This document shows positions 27,510-35,791 of a stretch of 64,000 bases of DNA, one piece after another. Made by a program: the position numbers and the translations under genes. The notes beneath the pieces are model-generated. The model worked only from the letters and a program-made list of their open reading frames with translations. It was not told the origin of the DNA and did no database searches. This DNA comes from Lentisphaerota bacterium. GTDB lineage: Bacteria; Verrucomicrobiota; Lentisphaeria; Victivallales; Victivallaceae. Every line of letters begins with the position of its first letter. Positions within the stretch are counted from its first letter, which is position 1. The stretch is from positions 194,209-258,208 of the forward strand of contig SUWG01000001.1 in the NCBI GenBank assembly GCA_015061625.1, given 5' to 3'.

Positions 27510-27944
27510 TTATTTTTCTGCGGACGGATCGTCCGTTTTACACTTTTCACATAATCCGGTGAAGCGGATCTCCATGTGGCGCACCAGACCGGGAACGTTA
27601 CCGGCGAATGCGGCAAGGTTGTCATCGAGGGCGAAATCGGCGATCGAACCGCAATTTTCGCAGATGAAATGGCCGTGCGGCATGGTGTTGCTGTCGTATC
27701 TGGCACTGCTGACATGATCGAGCCGCCAGATAAGGTTGTGAGCGGCGAATTCATTGAGGATGCGGTAGACGCTTTCTCTGGTCACGGTGGGCAGTTTACT
27801 GCGCACGGCGGCCCAGACGGAATCGACGTCAGGGTGGCAATGATCATGCCGGACACATTCATAGACTGCCAGACGTTGCGGAGTGCATTTCCACTTGAAA
27901 CGGCGGCAGATATGAGCGAAATTTTCCGGTTGAAAAACTTCCAT
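27510..27944 (-). CDS. Fur-family regulator, probably PerR-like
   Basis: 144 residues. Winged-helix region (CTPQRLAVYECV; RESVYRILNEFAAHNLI), then the metal-binding/dimerisation part with HGHFICENCGSI and a second CxxC at LCEKCKTD, which together form the structural zinc site of Fur/PerR proteins. Its place in front of rubrerythrin suggests peroxide sensing (PerR) rather than iron uptake control. GAGGACGAC precedes the start. The AT-rich palindrome TTTAACTTCAATTAAA at 27971-27986, next to its own -10, could be an autoregulatory site. Confidence 0.85.
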   Translation of the reverse strand: MEVFQPENFAHICRRFKWKCTPQRLAVYECVRHDHCHPDVDSVWAAVRSKLPTVTRESVYRILNEFAAHNLIWRLDHVSSARYDSNTMPHGHFICENCGSIADFALDDNLAAFAGNVPGLVRHMEIRFTGLCEKCKTDDPSAEK

Positions 27945-27970
27945 TGTCGTCCTCCTGATCGCGGTTTTAT

Positions 27971-28013
27971 TTTAACTTCAATTAAATATAACATTTATTT
28001 ACAATTAATGCAA
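27971..28013 (-). promoter_or_regulatory. Promoter of the perR-like/rbr operon with AT-rich palindrome
   Basis: Minus strand TTGCAT (28008-28013), 17 bp, TATATT (27985-27990). The palindrome TTTAACTTCAATTAAA (27971-27986) touches the -10 box and may be the Fur/PerR operator. Confidence 0.6.
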
Positions 28014-28151
28014 ATGGATTTTTGGAATTTTTTTAAAAATTTTTTGTGGCAAATCCAACCGGCGGCGAGGCCGCTCTCCCGCGGCCGCCTTGTCACGGCG
28101 TAGTATAACGAAGCCGGAAGGGAGATTTTTTGGAGAAAAGCGGTTATGGTC

Positions 28152-28180
28152 TTGACAAACTCTTCCGGCTATGCTATATT
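28152..28180 (+). promoter_or_regulatory. Promoter of the Sel1-repeat gene
   Basis: TTGACA (28152-28157), 17 bp, TATATT (28175-28180), a near-consensus sigma-70 type promoter 46 bases before the start codon. Confidence 0.75.
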
Positions 28181-28226
28181 ATCATTAATTGTGGTGAAAA
28201 ATATCAACCTTAAATGGAGGTATATC

Positions 28227-28763
28227 ATGAAATTCGGTTCAAAATTGTTGTTGATTGCGGCACTTTTCGGTTGCACATTTTTCTGTATGGCTGACGATGA
28301 TCAGTTTGCCTATGACCGTGAAAACAATGAATTTTACGAAGATGCCGAAGCCGGTGATGCGCGGGCGCAGTACAATCTGGGGGTCTGCTATTTTACCGGT
28401 AAGGATGTGGAGCGTTACAATTTGCAGGAAGCAGTCAGATGGTTCCGCCGGGCTGCCGATCAGGGTTATGCCAATGCGGAGTGCTTCCTCGGTCTGTGCT
28501 ATACTTTCGGTCGCGGCGTGACCCAGAATTACGTCACTGCCCGCAGTTGGTTTGAAAAAGCGGCCGCCAAAGATATCGCTGAAGCACAGTATAATCTGGG
28601 CTGGTTCCACGAAACCGGTAAAGCCGGTTTTGCCGCCGACCCGGTCGAGGCTCTGAATTGGTACCGCAAAGCGGCCGCCAAAGAACACGCCAGAGCCAAA
28701 ACCGCTATCGAAAGATTGAGCAGACGCGACAACGAATCCAATACCCCGTCCTATTTGCAGTAA
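28227..28763 (+). CDS. Secreted Sel1-like repeat protein
   Basis: 178 residues from the ATG at 28227, with GGAGG at 28216-28220. A signal peptide (KFGSKLLLIAALFGCTFFCM) precedes three Sel1-like repeats of about 36 residues (ARAQYNLGVCYFTG; ANAECFLGLCYTFGRG; AEAQYNLGWFHETGKAG) and part of a fourth. These alpha-alpha repeats act as protein-binding scaffolds. The Cys within the signal region is not a clear lipobox. It is a single gene with a strong promoter and terminator; partner unknown. Confidence 0.85.
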   Translation: MKFGSKLLLIAALFGCTFFCMADDDQFAYDRENNEFYEDAEAGDARAQYNLGVCYFTGKDVERYNLQEAVRWFRRAADQGYANAECFLGLCYTFGRGVTQNYVTARSWFEKAAAKDIAEAQYNLGWFHETGKAGFAADPVEALNWYRKAAAKEHARAKTAIERLSRRDNESNTPSYLQ

Positions 28764-28777
28764 GCAAGCAAAATAAA

Positions 28778-28824
28778 AGAGGCCGTTGCCAACCTTGAAA
28801 TGAGGTGAGCAGCGGTCTTTTTTT
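28778..28824 (+). terminator. Rho-independent terminator after the Sel1 gene
   Basis: AGAGGCCGTTGC pairs imperfectly with GCAGCGGTCT across a 19-base loop, followed by a run of seven T. It ends the Sel1 transcript. Confidence 0.7.
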
Positions 28825-28943
28825 ATTGGTAATGTCCCGAATTGTGATTTTTCAACCAGATCTGCATGGGTCAGCTCCAACCGGCTTGTCCGGGCGCAGC
28901 TTTATGCGAAGACTGATGGATGGATTGCGGTCTGCAGGAGTGG

Positions 28944-31472
28944 TCAGAGGTTGTATAAATCCTTGTAAAGTGAGAGGATATGCAAGGCGGTGGCATTCGG
29001 GGAAGTTTCCGGCACGACCCGGATATCGGCGTAATGCTCAAAGACGTTTTTGCGGGCCAGATTCATCCGGATAAAGGCTTCCAGCGGCTCTTTTTCACCG
29101 GCGAGAAACGGCGGCAAACCATTGGATAAAATGCGTTCAAAAGCAATTTTATCGTCAGTATCGAGCCAGATTTTGCAACCGATACGTTTTTTGACCTCTT
29201 CCGGAACAAAGGGGTTGCTCAATGCACCGCCGCCCAGCGCGATCACCATTTTTTGCGGTGCATCGGCCAGAGCGGTCAATACCTGCGCTTCAAGTTTCCG
29301 GAAATGTTCCTCGCCGTCAGCGGTGAAAATTTCCCGGCAGGTGCGGTTTTTGCCGTCGAGTTTTTCCACTTCCCGGTCGGTATCGGTCAGGGGAATATCC
29401 AGAATGGCGGCCACTTCGGTACCAACAGTGGTTTTGCCGCAATGTTTGATGCCGCAAAGCACCATATTTTCCGGCAGACGGTGGGAGTTTTTATAGCAGA
29501 GCCACGAATCACGCAAGTTGCGGCCGTGACGGAAAAGAGCGGCAAAACGTTCACCGTCACCGGCGGCAAGACAGTCGCACATATCTTTCAAACAGGTTTG
29601 AAACTCCGCAAGCGCAGGCAGAATGGCACGGTAGTTGGCCAGACAGATCTCTTTCCACATTTCCGGAGAACTCGAAGCGATACGGGAAGTGTCACGGAAT
29701 CCGGTGGCACAGCCGGAGTAGTGCCGCCGCTGTTCAGCGGCATCCGGCCGGTCAAGGATGCTCCGGGTCAGAGCCGAAGCGATGATATGGAGCATATGGC
29801 TGGTGTGAGCGACCAGCGCATCGTGTTCAGCAGTGGAAATGCGGCGGATATGGGTATTCAGGTCGGCCCAGAATTTTTCCACCGTTGCAATTCCGTCAGC
29901 CGTGGAATATTTCCCCGGCACGACAAAAACATCCGCATTGTCATACAGACCTTTGAAGCCGGCAAGATAACCGCTTTTTTCAGTTCCCGCCATCGGGTGA
30001 CTGCCGACAAAATTGAAGCCCGGACAACTCTCCGCCGCCGCCATCACCTGATTTTTGACACTGGCGATATCCGTGGCCACCGCACCGGGTTTCAAAAGAG
30101 AATGATATTGCCGGATGAATTTTTCCGTGACCGGCACCGGCAGACACAAAAGCAGAATATCCGCTTGAGCAAAAGCACTTTGCACCGAATCACAAATCCC
30201 GTCAGCGGCACCTTTTTCCAGAATGTAACTGCACGCCTGCAAATTGCGGTTCCAGACGGCGACCCGGTATTTGCGGCGGTCGATGCTCTGCGCCAGAGAA
30301 GAACCGAGCAGACCCAGACCGGCAATGACGACTTGCGGCCTTTCATCAAGTGGAATATCTGCGGCATCGAAACGCATGGCAAAATATTCACCGATCAATT
30401 CCTGCGTCCACTGCGGGTCGAGCGATACGGTTTTGACTTCACCGGTTTTCAGCGGCAACACCGCCCGGAAACGGCCGTCACCGTTTTTCTTGTCGCCTTT
30501 CATCAATTCGATGATTTTTCCGGGATCCTGCCGGACGGCTGAAACCGGGAAATTTTCCGGGGCAATGGCGAAATTTTTGAGCAGGGCATACTGCCATTGC
30601 AAAACATCCTCACTGCATAAGCCGAGTTTGACGGCGGCAAATGCGGCGATATCCATGCCAACTGCCACGGCTTCACCGTGGGCGAGGCGGAAATTGGAAA
30701 GGTGTTCGATAGCGTGGCCGAAAGTGTGGCCGTAATTGAGAAATACCCGGCCGCTGTCACCGGATTCTTTTTCGTCATTGGAAACGACCATCGCCTTGAT
30801 CCGGCAGGAACGGCGCACCGCATAGCGGATCATTTCCGGATCATCGGCGATATTGCCGGAAAAAGCAGCCAGTTTACCGGCGAAATCCGCATCGAGGATC
30901 AGCGCGGTTTTGACGATCTCTGCCAGACCGCTGCGGATCTCTCTGGCAGGCAAAGTTTGCAAAACATCACAGTCGATGACCACCAGTTTCGGCTGATGAA
31001 ATGCCCCGACCAGATTTTTGCCGTAAGGCGTATCGACCGCCGTTTTGCCGCCGACGGAACTATCCACCATCGCCAGAAGCGAAGTGGGTATCTGAATGAA
31101 ATCAACTCCACGCATGAACATCGAAGCGGCAAAACCGGTCAGATCCCCGGTGACACCGCCGCCCAGAGCGGCAAAAAGTGCGTTGCGCCCCAGTTTCAAT
31201 GAACTGGCATAACCGCATAATGCCATGGCATTATCCATATTTTTGGAAGCCTCCCCGGCGGGAAAGACCCATTGGTAAACGGTTTTGCCGCTTTTTTCCA
31301 GTGCGGCGGTAAGAAGCGGCAGATATTGAGCGGTGTTGCTGTCGGCGGCGATCAGCACATTTTTCTGCGGCATAGCGGCAAATGCAGCGATGGTTTGCGG
31401 CGCATCGACGGCTTGAAAAATTATGTCGTAACTGCGTTCAGCAAGTTCGACACGCACATTATCATTATTCAT
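28944..31472 (-). CDS. aroB-tyrA-aroK: Trifunctional fusion: 3-dehydroquinate synthase - prephenate dehydrogenase - shikimate kinase
   Basis: 842 residues from the ATG at 31472 (GGTGAG upstream), one uninterrupted frame. Residues 1 to about 355 are AroB: GEASKN, GGGVTGDLTGFAAS, PTSLLAMVDSSVGGKTAVD, and the zinc-site LNYGHTFGHAIE. About 377-655 are a TyrA-like dehydrogenase: NAD motif VVIAGLGLLGSSLA, SVKNQV, GSHPMAGTEKSG. About 667-842 are AroK: P-loop GIKHCGKTTVG, shikimate-binding TDTDREVE, FRKLEAQVL and ALGGGAL. It would catalyse shikimate steps 2 and 5 plus the oxidation of prephenate towards tyrosine. All three parts keep their key motifs. Confidence 0.92.
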   Translation of the reverse strand: MNNDNVRVELAERSYDIIFQAVDAPQTIAAFAAMPQKNVLIAADSNTAQYLPLLTAALEKSGKTVYQWVFPAGEASKNMDNAMALCGYASSLKLGRNALFAALGGGVTGDLTGFAASMFMRGVDFIQIPTSLLAMVDSSVGGKTAVDTPYGKNLVGAFHQPKLVVIDCDVLQTLPAREIRSGLAEIVKTALILDADFAGKLAAFSGNIADDPEMIRYAVRRSCRIKAMVVSNDEKESGDSGRVFLNYGHTFGHAIEHLSNFRLAHGEAVAVGMDIAAFAAVKLGLCSEDVLQWQYALLKNFAIAPENFPVSAVRQDPGKIIELMKGDKKNGDGRFRAVLPLKTGEVKTVSLDPQWTQELIGEYFAMRFDAADIPLDERPQVVIAGLGLLGSSLAQSIDRRKYRVAVWNRNLQACSYILEKGAADGICDSVQSAFAQADILLLCLPVPVTEKFIRQYHSLLKPGAVATDIASVKNQVMAAAESCPGFNFVGSHPMAGTEKSGYLAGFKGLYDNADVFVVPGKYSTADGIATVEKFWADLNTHIRRISTAEHDALVAHTSHMLHIIASALTRSILDRPDAAEQRRHYSGCATGFRDTSRIASSSPEMWKEICLANYRAILPALAEFQTCLKDMCDCLAAGDGERFAALFRHGRNLRDSWLCYKNSHRLPENMVLCGIKHCGKTTVGTEVAAILDIPLTDTDREVEKLDGKNRTCREIFTADGEEHFRKLEAQVLTALADAPQKMVIALGGGALSNPFVPEEVKKRIGCKIWLDTDDKIAFERILSNGLPPFLAGEKEPLEAFIRMNLARKNVFEHYADIRVVPETSPNATALHILSLYKDLYNL

Positions 31473-31509
31473 GGTACTCACCGGATATGAAATTTGCAAA
31501 ATTCTCTAT

Positions 31510-31538
31510 AATATACCACAAAAAAACGCCAAATGCAA
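31510..31538 (-). promoter_or_regulatory. Promoter of the aroB-tyrA-aroK fusion gene
   Basis: Minus strand TTGCAT (31533-31538), 17 bp, TATATT (31510-31515), 38 bases before the start codon. Confidence 0.7.
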
Positions 31539-31651
31539 AAGATTTCAATAAAAAACATAGAAACACATACCAGTTGTTGTAGCGCATTAAACTGCGTTAA
31601 CTTTTCTGTCTTAAATAAGGAATGAAAGTATGGCAACATTAGATTTTTGAT

Positions 31652-31692
31652 ACTCATAGTCTGTAGACATAAAGTCATCTTTCTATTATATT
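31652..31692 (+). promoter_or_regulatory. C-box-like operators and promoter of the restriction-modification controller
   Basis: Two short palindromes, ACTCATAGTC (31652-31661) and GACATAAAGTC (31666-31676), separated by TGTA, match the tandem GACTnnnAGTC layout of controller-protein boxes in type II R-M systems. A promoter TAGACA (31664-31669), 17 bp, TATATT (31687-31692) overlaps the right box, the arrangement expected for activation by the left site and repression by the right one. Confidence 0.65.
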
Positions 31693-31721
31693 ATTCAAAT
31701 AATGTATTGGAGGTTTTTATT

Positions 31722-31940
31722 ATGAGTATTTGTAAGAAATTTGGAGTTAAAGTTAAAGAATTACGAGTTGCTCAAAAATTATCTCAAGAAATGCTGGCTC
31801 AAAAATCAGGATTGCATCGAACCTATATCGGCGGCATTGAACGTGGCGAACGCAATATCAGTTTAATTAATATTGAAAAAATAGCTGTAGCTCTTGATAT
31901 TTCAATAAATTGTTTAATGGAAGGATTGAATAATGACTGA
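31722..31940 (+). CDS. XRE-type transcription regulator, R-M controller (C) protein
   Basis: 72 residues from the ATG at 31722 with GGAGG nine bases before it; the longer upstream frame crosses the promoter. It is one helix-turn-helix domain (VKELRVAQKLSQEMLA; GLHRTYIGGIERGERNISL; IEKIAVALDISINCLM), the size and layout of C proteins that time endonuclease expression after entry into a new host. Its stop overlaps the start of the next gene by 8 bases. Base composition is clearly AT-rich compared with flanking genes, a sign of transfer. Confidence 0.85.
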   Translation: MSICKKFGVKVKELRVAQKLSQEMLAQKSGLHRTYIGGIERGERNISLINIEKIAVALDISINCLMEGLNND

Positions 31941-32862
31941 TTTAAATAAAAATATAACAATATTGTCTCCAAACGAAAAAAAACATACCAAAGCTTCAGA
32001 ACGTTATGTCCATGTTCGTTTTGATTATGAAAAAGAGAAAATGCATTGGGAAGGATGGATTCCAATTGAATATCGGAGAACAGGTGTTCATATAGAATTC
32101 TCCAATAAAAAATCACTATACGCTTATCTCAACCGGATATATATCGAAATGAATCCCCAAAAATATAGCGAATGGGAAAAATCACAAAATGAATTTTGGA
32201 ATCAGGAAAAAAACAAAGCCAATATAACCAAAACATTTTTTGATGGCTTAAAAGATTGTCAATGGAAATGCCGCACTTGTGAGTTACCTGAAAATCCCAA
32301 TTTCGCACGCAGAATTCAAGACTTAAAAGAATTTGGATATACTATTGCAACGGATACAAAACGCTTTTGTCCAAAATGTAATAAAAATAATACTCACTTA
32401 TTACTTTTGCCAATCAAACGGTATGGGATTGCCGGTAATGGTTATGAAACGTGGTCTAGCAAATTACGTAATAAAATATTACAAGTTCTTCAAAATATTG
32501 ATGTCTATGAAAATCGCCATTCTACCAATCTTCTTCCTGATCACAAGTTTCCTGAAATCCGATGGGATGAACAAACTAAAGTCGATAACTCTAATGATAT
32601 GACAGACAGCGAAATAAAGAGCAAGTTTCAATTACTTACAAATCAACGTAATTTACAAAAAAGAGAAGTCTGCCGTGAATGTTTTCAAAGCGGAAAACGG
32701 GGGAATCTATTCGGTATAAAATATTATTACGCCGGCGAAGAACAGTGGAATAAAAACATTCCAAGCAAAGGTAAATGTGCCGAACAAGGTTGTGTTGGAT
32801 GCCCTTGGTATGATATTGCCGCATGGCGAAATTCATTAAACGAAAAATTGAAAAATAAATAA
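31933..32862 (+). CDS. Probable type II restriction endonuclease, HNH-like with zinc-finger cysteines
   Basis: 309 residues. Recognised by context: directly after the C gene and convergent with a C5 methyltransferase, with only 4 bases between the stops. A segment LLPDHKFPEIRWDE followed by FQLLTNQRNLQKREVCREC is compatible with an HNH/beta-beta-alpha metal nuclease site (the DH, the Asn of QRN and the Lys). Cysteine pairs CRTC, CPKC, CREC and CAEQGCVGC suggest one or two structural zinc sites. No PD-ExK motif stands out. The recognition site cannot be read from the sequence. AT-rich like its neighbours. Confidence 0.7.
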   Translation: MTDLNKNITILSPNEKKHTKASERYVHVRFDYEKEKMHWEGWIPIEYRRTGVHIEFSNKKSLYAYLNRIYIEMNPQKYSEWEKSQNEFWNQEKNKANITKTFFDGLKDCQWKCRTCELPENPNFARRIQDLKEFGYTIATDTKRFCPKCNKNNTHLLLLPIKRYGIAGNGYETWSSKLRNKILQVLQNIDVYENRHSTNLLPDHKFPEIRWDEQTKVDNSNDMTDSEIKSKFQLLTNQRNLQKREVCRECFQSGKRGNLFGIKYYYAGEEQWNKNIPSKGKCAEQGCVGCPWYDIAAWRNSLNEKLKNK

Positions 32863-32866
32863 CAGT

Positions 32867-34240
32867 TCATAGAAAAACAAGTTGGATATCACCGGAATGA
32901 GTGGAGGTATCATTCGCATATCTTCCTCTCCTTTGAATACGGGATTTTTTTTCAATTTCTTCAAATGGCATTTCACAAGAACGTTTCAGTAATACTTTTT
33001 CCAGTTCTATATTAATCTTCAGGTTACGTTCTTGCTTTCTGCGAATAATTCCACTGCATCCCACAGGAGAAATATACAAACTTTCATCGCGATTTACCGA
33101 TATGACGTCAATCATCGAACCAAATTTAAAATTGGAAGAACACGGCGATGTATTTATAAGTTCGCCGTTTAACGTAACAAAATCACCACTCATATCAATA
33201 TAAATGCCTTGATGATTTATAACATTTAGCCGCATTGTTGAAATGCAATTAGTTATATTCGTAATCGAAGAAAAGTTATTTTTACCGCAAAAAAGTTGCT
33301 CACCTATCCACTTTATAACCGGAATGGCCCATGAGTTACCTAAAGCCTGATATTGATTTGTTTTCTTGGAACCCTCTATTGAAGTGTAATTATCAGGGAA
33401 TCCCATTAAACGTTCAGCTTCCAACACAGATAAGCGTCTAATACGCTCATCTTGTACGACATACAATGAACCGTTATATGCAGCAGCATTACCATTCCAT
33501 TTGGTTCCGTAAGAAGAATACAAACAATCGGTGTATTCTCTGAAAATCTGAAATTTATGTTCCGCTTTTTCAAAAATAAAACATGGTTTGGGATAAATTG
33601 GTATTTTGTTTAACCCAGTTTCAAAAAGAATATTTTCCGGATGAAAATCTTTTCCGCCTGCCAACAAATACAAACGTCTTCTCTGTTGAGGAACACCAAA
33701 ATATTTTGCATCAAGAATTCTCCATGCAATATTTCTCTTTGGACCTCTGATAATTCCTGCTGTTCCCCACTTGAAAGTTAATATTTCTTCAAAACCGGCA
33801 AGCAAAGATACAAAGTAGCCAAAAGCATTTGTCTTATCCGATAAAACTCCCTCAACATTTTCCCAAAATAAAATAGTTTCTTGTTTTTGTTCTGACTTTC
33901 TTGCAATATCGTTTGCCTCGACTATATCAATCAGTGCCAGTGCCAAATTGCCCCTGTCGTCATCTAATCCGCGTTTCCATCCGGCTAGAGAAAATGCTTG
34001 ACAAGGTGTTCCGGCACAAATCATGTCAGGAGCAATAATTTTACCGGAAGATATTTTTTCAGGCAACAACCTCATATCTCCCATATTTGGGATAGTTGGG
34101 TATCTTAAACTTAACAAAGAGCAGGGGAAAGTTGCTATTTCTGAAAACCATTGGAAGCTCACATCTAAATTAGCCCACGCAACAGAAGCTGCTTCTATTC
34201 CGGAGCATATACTACCAATAGTTTTTATTTTTGCATTCAT
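32867..34240 (-). CDS. DNA (cytosine-5) methyltransferase of the R-M system
   Basis: 457 residues. Motif I IGSICSGIEAASVAW (AdoMet), motif IV AGTPCQAFSLAG with the catalytic Cys, motif VI FWENVEGVL, motif VIII QQRRRLYLLA, a short target-recognition region (about residues 200-275), motif IX LEAERLMGFPDNY and motif X QALGNSWAIPV. About 120 extra residues follow motif X, including LYISPVGCSGIIRRKQER, which looks like a tail found on some phage-type enzymes. AGAGGTC precedes the start and a TATATT at 34268-34273 (minus strand) is a likely -10. It protects host DNA from the convergent nuclease. Confidence 0.92.
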   Translation of the reverse strand: MNAKIKTIGSICSGIEAASVAWANLDVSFQWFSEIATFPCSLLSLRYPTIPNMGDMRLLPEKISSGKIIAPDMICAGTPCQAFSLAGWKRGLDDDRGNLALALIDIVEANDIARKSEQKQETILFWENVEGVLSDKTNAFGYFVSLLAGFEEILTFKWGTAGIIRGPKRNIAWRILDAKYFGVPQQRRRLYLLAGGKDFHPENILFETGLNKIPIYPKPCFIFEKAEHKFQIFREYTDCLYSSYGTKWNGNAAAYNGSLYVVQDERIRRLSVLEAERLMGFPDNYTSIEGSKKTNQYQALGNSWAIPVIKWIGEQLFCGKNNFSSITNITNCISTMRLNVINHQGIYIDMSGDFVTLNGELINTSPCSSNFKFGSMIDVISVNRDESLYISPVGCSGIIRRKQERNLKINIELEKVLLKRSCEMPFEEIEKKSRIQRRGRYANDTSTHSGDIQLVFL

Positions 34241-34390
34241 TTCTTGACCTCTAAATATTATAATCGTAATATACCATCAAAACAAAAAAAAGCAAGTTAA
34301 CTTTTCAAGTATACCTACAGCTAACGTATGCTATACGAGTACAGCACGAGTTAAAATTACAGGGTTTCCGGCAAATTTACAATAATATGC

Positions 34391-34419
34391 TTGACAACAG
34401 CAGATTCGACATATATATT
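34391..34419 (+). promoter_or_regulatory. nusA operon promoter
   Basis: TTGACA (34391-34396), 17 bp, TATATT (34414-34419): near-perfect sigma-70 type consensus, 112 bases before the nusA start. Confidence 0.8.
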
Positions 34420-34436
34420 ATAGATTGTGAAGGTTT

Positions 34437-34493
34437 CAGACCGGACAAAAATTGTTTTTTTGATACCAAGCGGGACGGTCTGCCCGCTTTTTT
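34437..34493 (+). promoter_or_regulatory. nusA leader: terminator with competing stem (putative attenuator)
   Basis: Terminator stem AAGCGGG (34468-34474) with CCCGCTT (34483-34489) and a T-run to 34493 lies between promoter and nusA. CAGACCG (34437-34443), at the start of the transcript, is the exact complement of CGGTCTG (34476-34482) in the terminator loop and 3' side, so an alternative pairing exists. This would allow autoregulation of nusA, or it may end a roughly 65-nt RNA. Confidence 0.6.
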
Positions 34494-34531
34494 AGTCCCT
34501 TGAAATGACGAAATGAGAAAGGAACAAAAAC

Positions 34532-35770
34532 ATGAGTAACGAATTATTGACTGTCATCGAATACTTGAGCCAAAACCGCAGCATCAGCCGGGAAAGCATC
34601 ATCCGCGCTCTGGAAAATGCCATCATGTCGGCGGCGAAAAAAAGTATTCACCCGGCCAGCGAAGTCAAAATCAAAATCGATCCGCCGACCGGCAGGATTC
34701 AGGCCTGGGCCGTGCTGGAAGTGGTCGATCATGTGCCGCAGAATAACGATCAGATCGTGATCGACCGGGTGCGGGAACGCTTCCCGGATGCCAAAGTCGG
34801 CGACCGCATCGAGTGGGAAGTCACCCCCAGCAACTTCGGCCGTATCGCCGCCCAGGCCGCCAAACAGAATCTCACCCAGCAGCTCCGCCGCGCCGAAAAA
34901 GAGACCGTGCAGGAGGAATTCGCTGACCGTGTGGGACAGATCATTTACGGCACCGTGGAGAAATTCGACGGCAACAATATCATCGTCGATCTGCAGACCA
35001 CCAAAGCGATCCTGCCGGCGCGTGAACAGATCCGCGATGAGAAATTCCATGCCGGCGACCGCATCAATGCCCTGTTGATCAAAATCGATATCAACTCATC
35101 CGGCCCCTCGCTGATCGTTTCCCGCACCGCGCCGGAATTCGTCACCCGCCTCTTTGAAAGAGAGGTCAGCGAGATCCATGACGGCGTGGTTTCCGTCAAA
35201 GGTATCGCCCGTGAAGCCGGTAAACGCAGCAAGATCGCCGTGGCTTCCAGCGATCCCAGAGTCGATCCGGTCGGAGCCTGTGTCGGCGTGCGCGGCACCA
35301 GAGTCAAACGCATCACCGATGAACTCGGCGACGAAAGGATCGATATCGTGCCTTACAGCGAAGATCTGGCCACTTACGTTTCCAATGCCCTGCTGCCGGC
35401 CAAAGTGCAGAGCGTGAAAGTCGATGAAGCCAACCACGCTCTGATGGTCATCGTCGATGAAGATCAATCCAAAGTCGCTTTCGGCCGCAAGGCGCAGAAT
35501 GTGCGCCTCGCCGGTAAACTGGTCGGCTGGACGGTCAAACTTTGCGATGAAACCAGCAAGGAGCGGGCGCCTTCCATCGAGGAACAGATGAAGATCGCCG
35601 CCGGTAAATTGAGCGAAGCACTCGGCATTTCCGCCGGTGATGCCGCCAAACTCGTCGCCAGCGGATTCGTTACGGTCGATGGCCTGAAAGCCGCCGATGC
35701 CGATACGCTCGCCGCCGTTGAGGGCATCGATCACGATGCTCTGCAAACCGCCCTGGAAAATATCGGCTGA
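34532..35770 (+). CDS. nusA: Transcription termination/antitermination protein NusA
   Basis: 412 residues. The N-terminal RNA-polymerase-binding domain (residues 1-125), S1 domain (VGQIIYGTVEKFDGNNIIVDL), and two KH domains (ACVGVRGTRVKRITDELGDE; DEDQSKVAFGRKAQNVRLA) are clear; a short helix-hairpin-helix-like C-terminus (LVASGFVTVDGLKAADAD) follows. It modulates pausing, termination and ribosomal antitermination. AGAAAGGA precedes the ATG. It heads nusA-infB-rbfA-nrnA-nfo. The usual upstream rimP gene is absent; the R-M island is there instead. Confidence 0.95.
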   Translation: MSNELLTVIEYLSQNRSISRESIIRALENAIMSAAKKSIHPASEVKIKIDPPTGRIQAWAVLEVVDHVPQNNDQIVIDRVRERFPDAKVGDRIEWEVTPSNFGRIAAQAAKQNLTQQLRRAEKETVQEEFADRVGQIIYGTVEKFDGNNIIVDLQTTKAILPAREQIRDEKFHAGDRINALLIKIDINSSGPSLIVSRTAPEFVTRLFEREVSEIHDGVVSVKGIAREAGKRSKIAVASSDPRVDPVGACVGVRGTRVKRITDELGDERIDIVPYSEDLATYVSNALLPAKVQSVKVDEANHALMVIVDEDQSKVAFGRKAQNVRLAGKLVGWTVKLCDETSKERAPSIEEQMKIAAGKLSEALGISAGDAAKLVASGFVTVDGLKAADADTLAAVEGIDHDALQTALENIG

Positions 35771-35791
35771 TGAATAAGGAGGGGTTGAATT

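Noticed and set aside
29253..30542. 429-codon frame antisense to the aroB-tyrA-aroK fusion
   Set aside because: The fusion protein's motifs are on the other strand throughout this interval.
31481..34330. The AT-rich island as a prophage or integrative element
   Set aside because: There is no integrase, att-like direct repeat or phage structural gene; three R-M genes explain the whole stretch.
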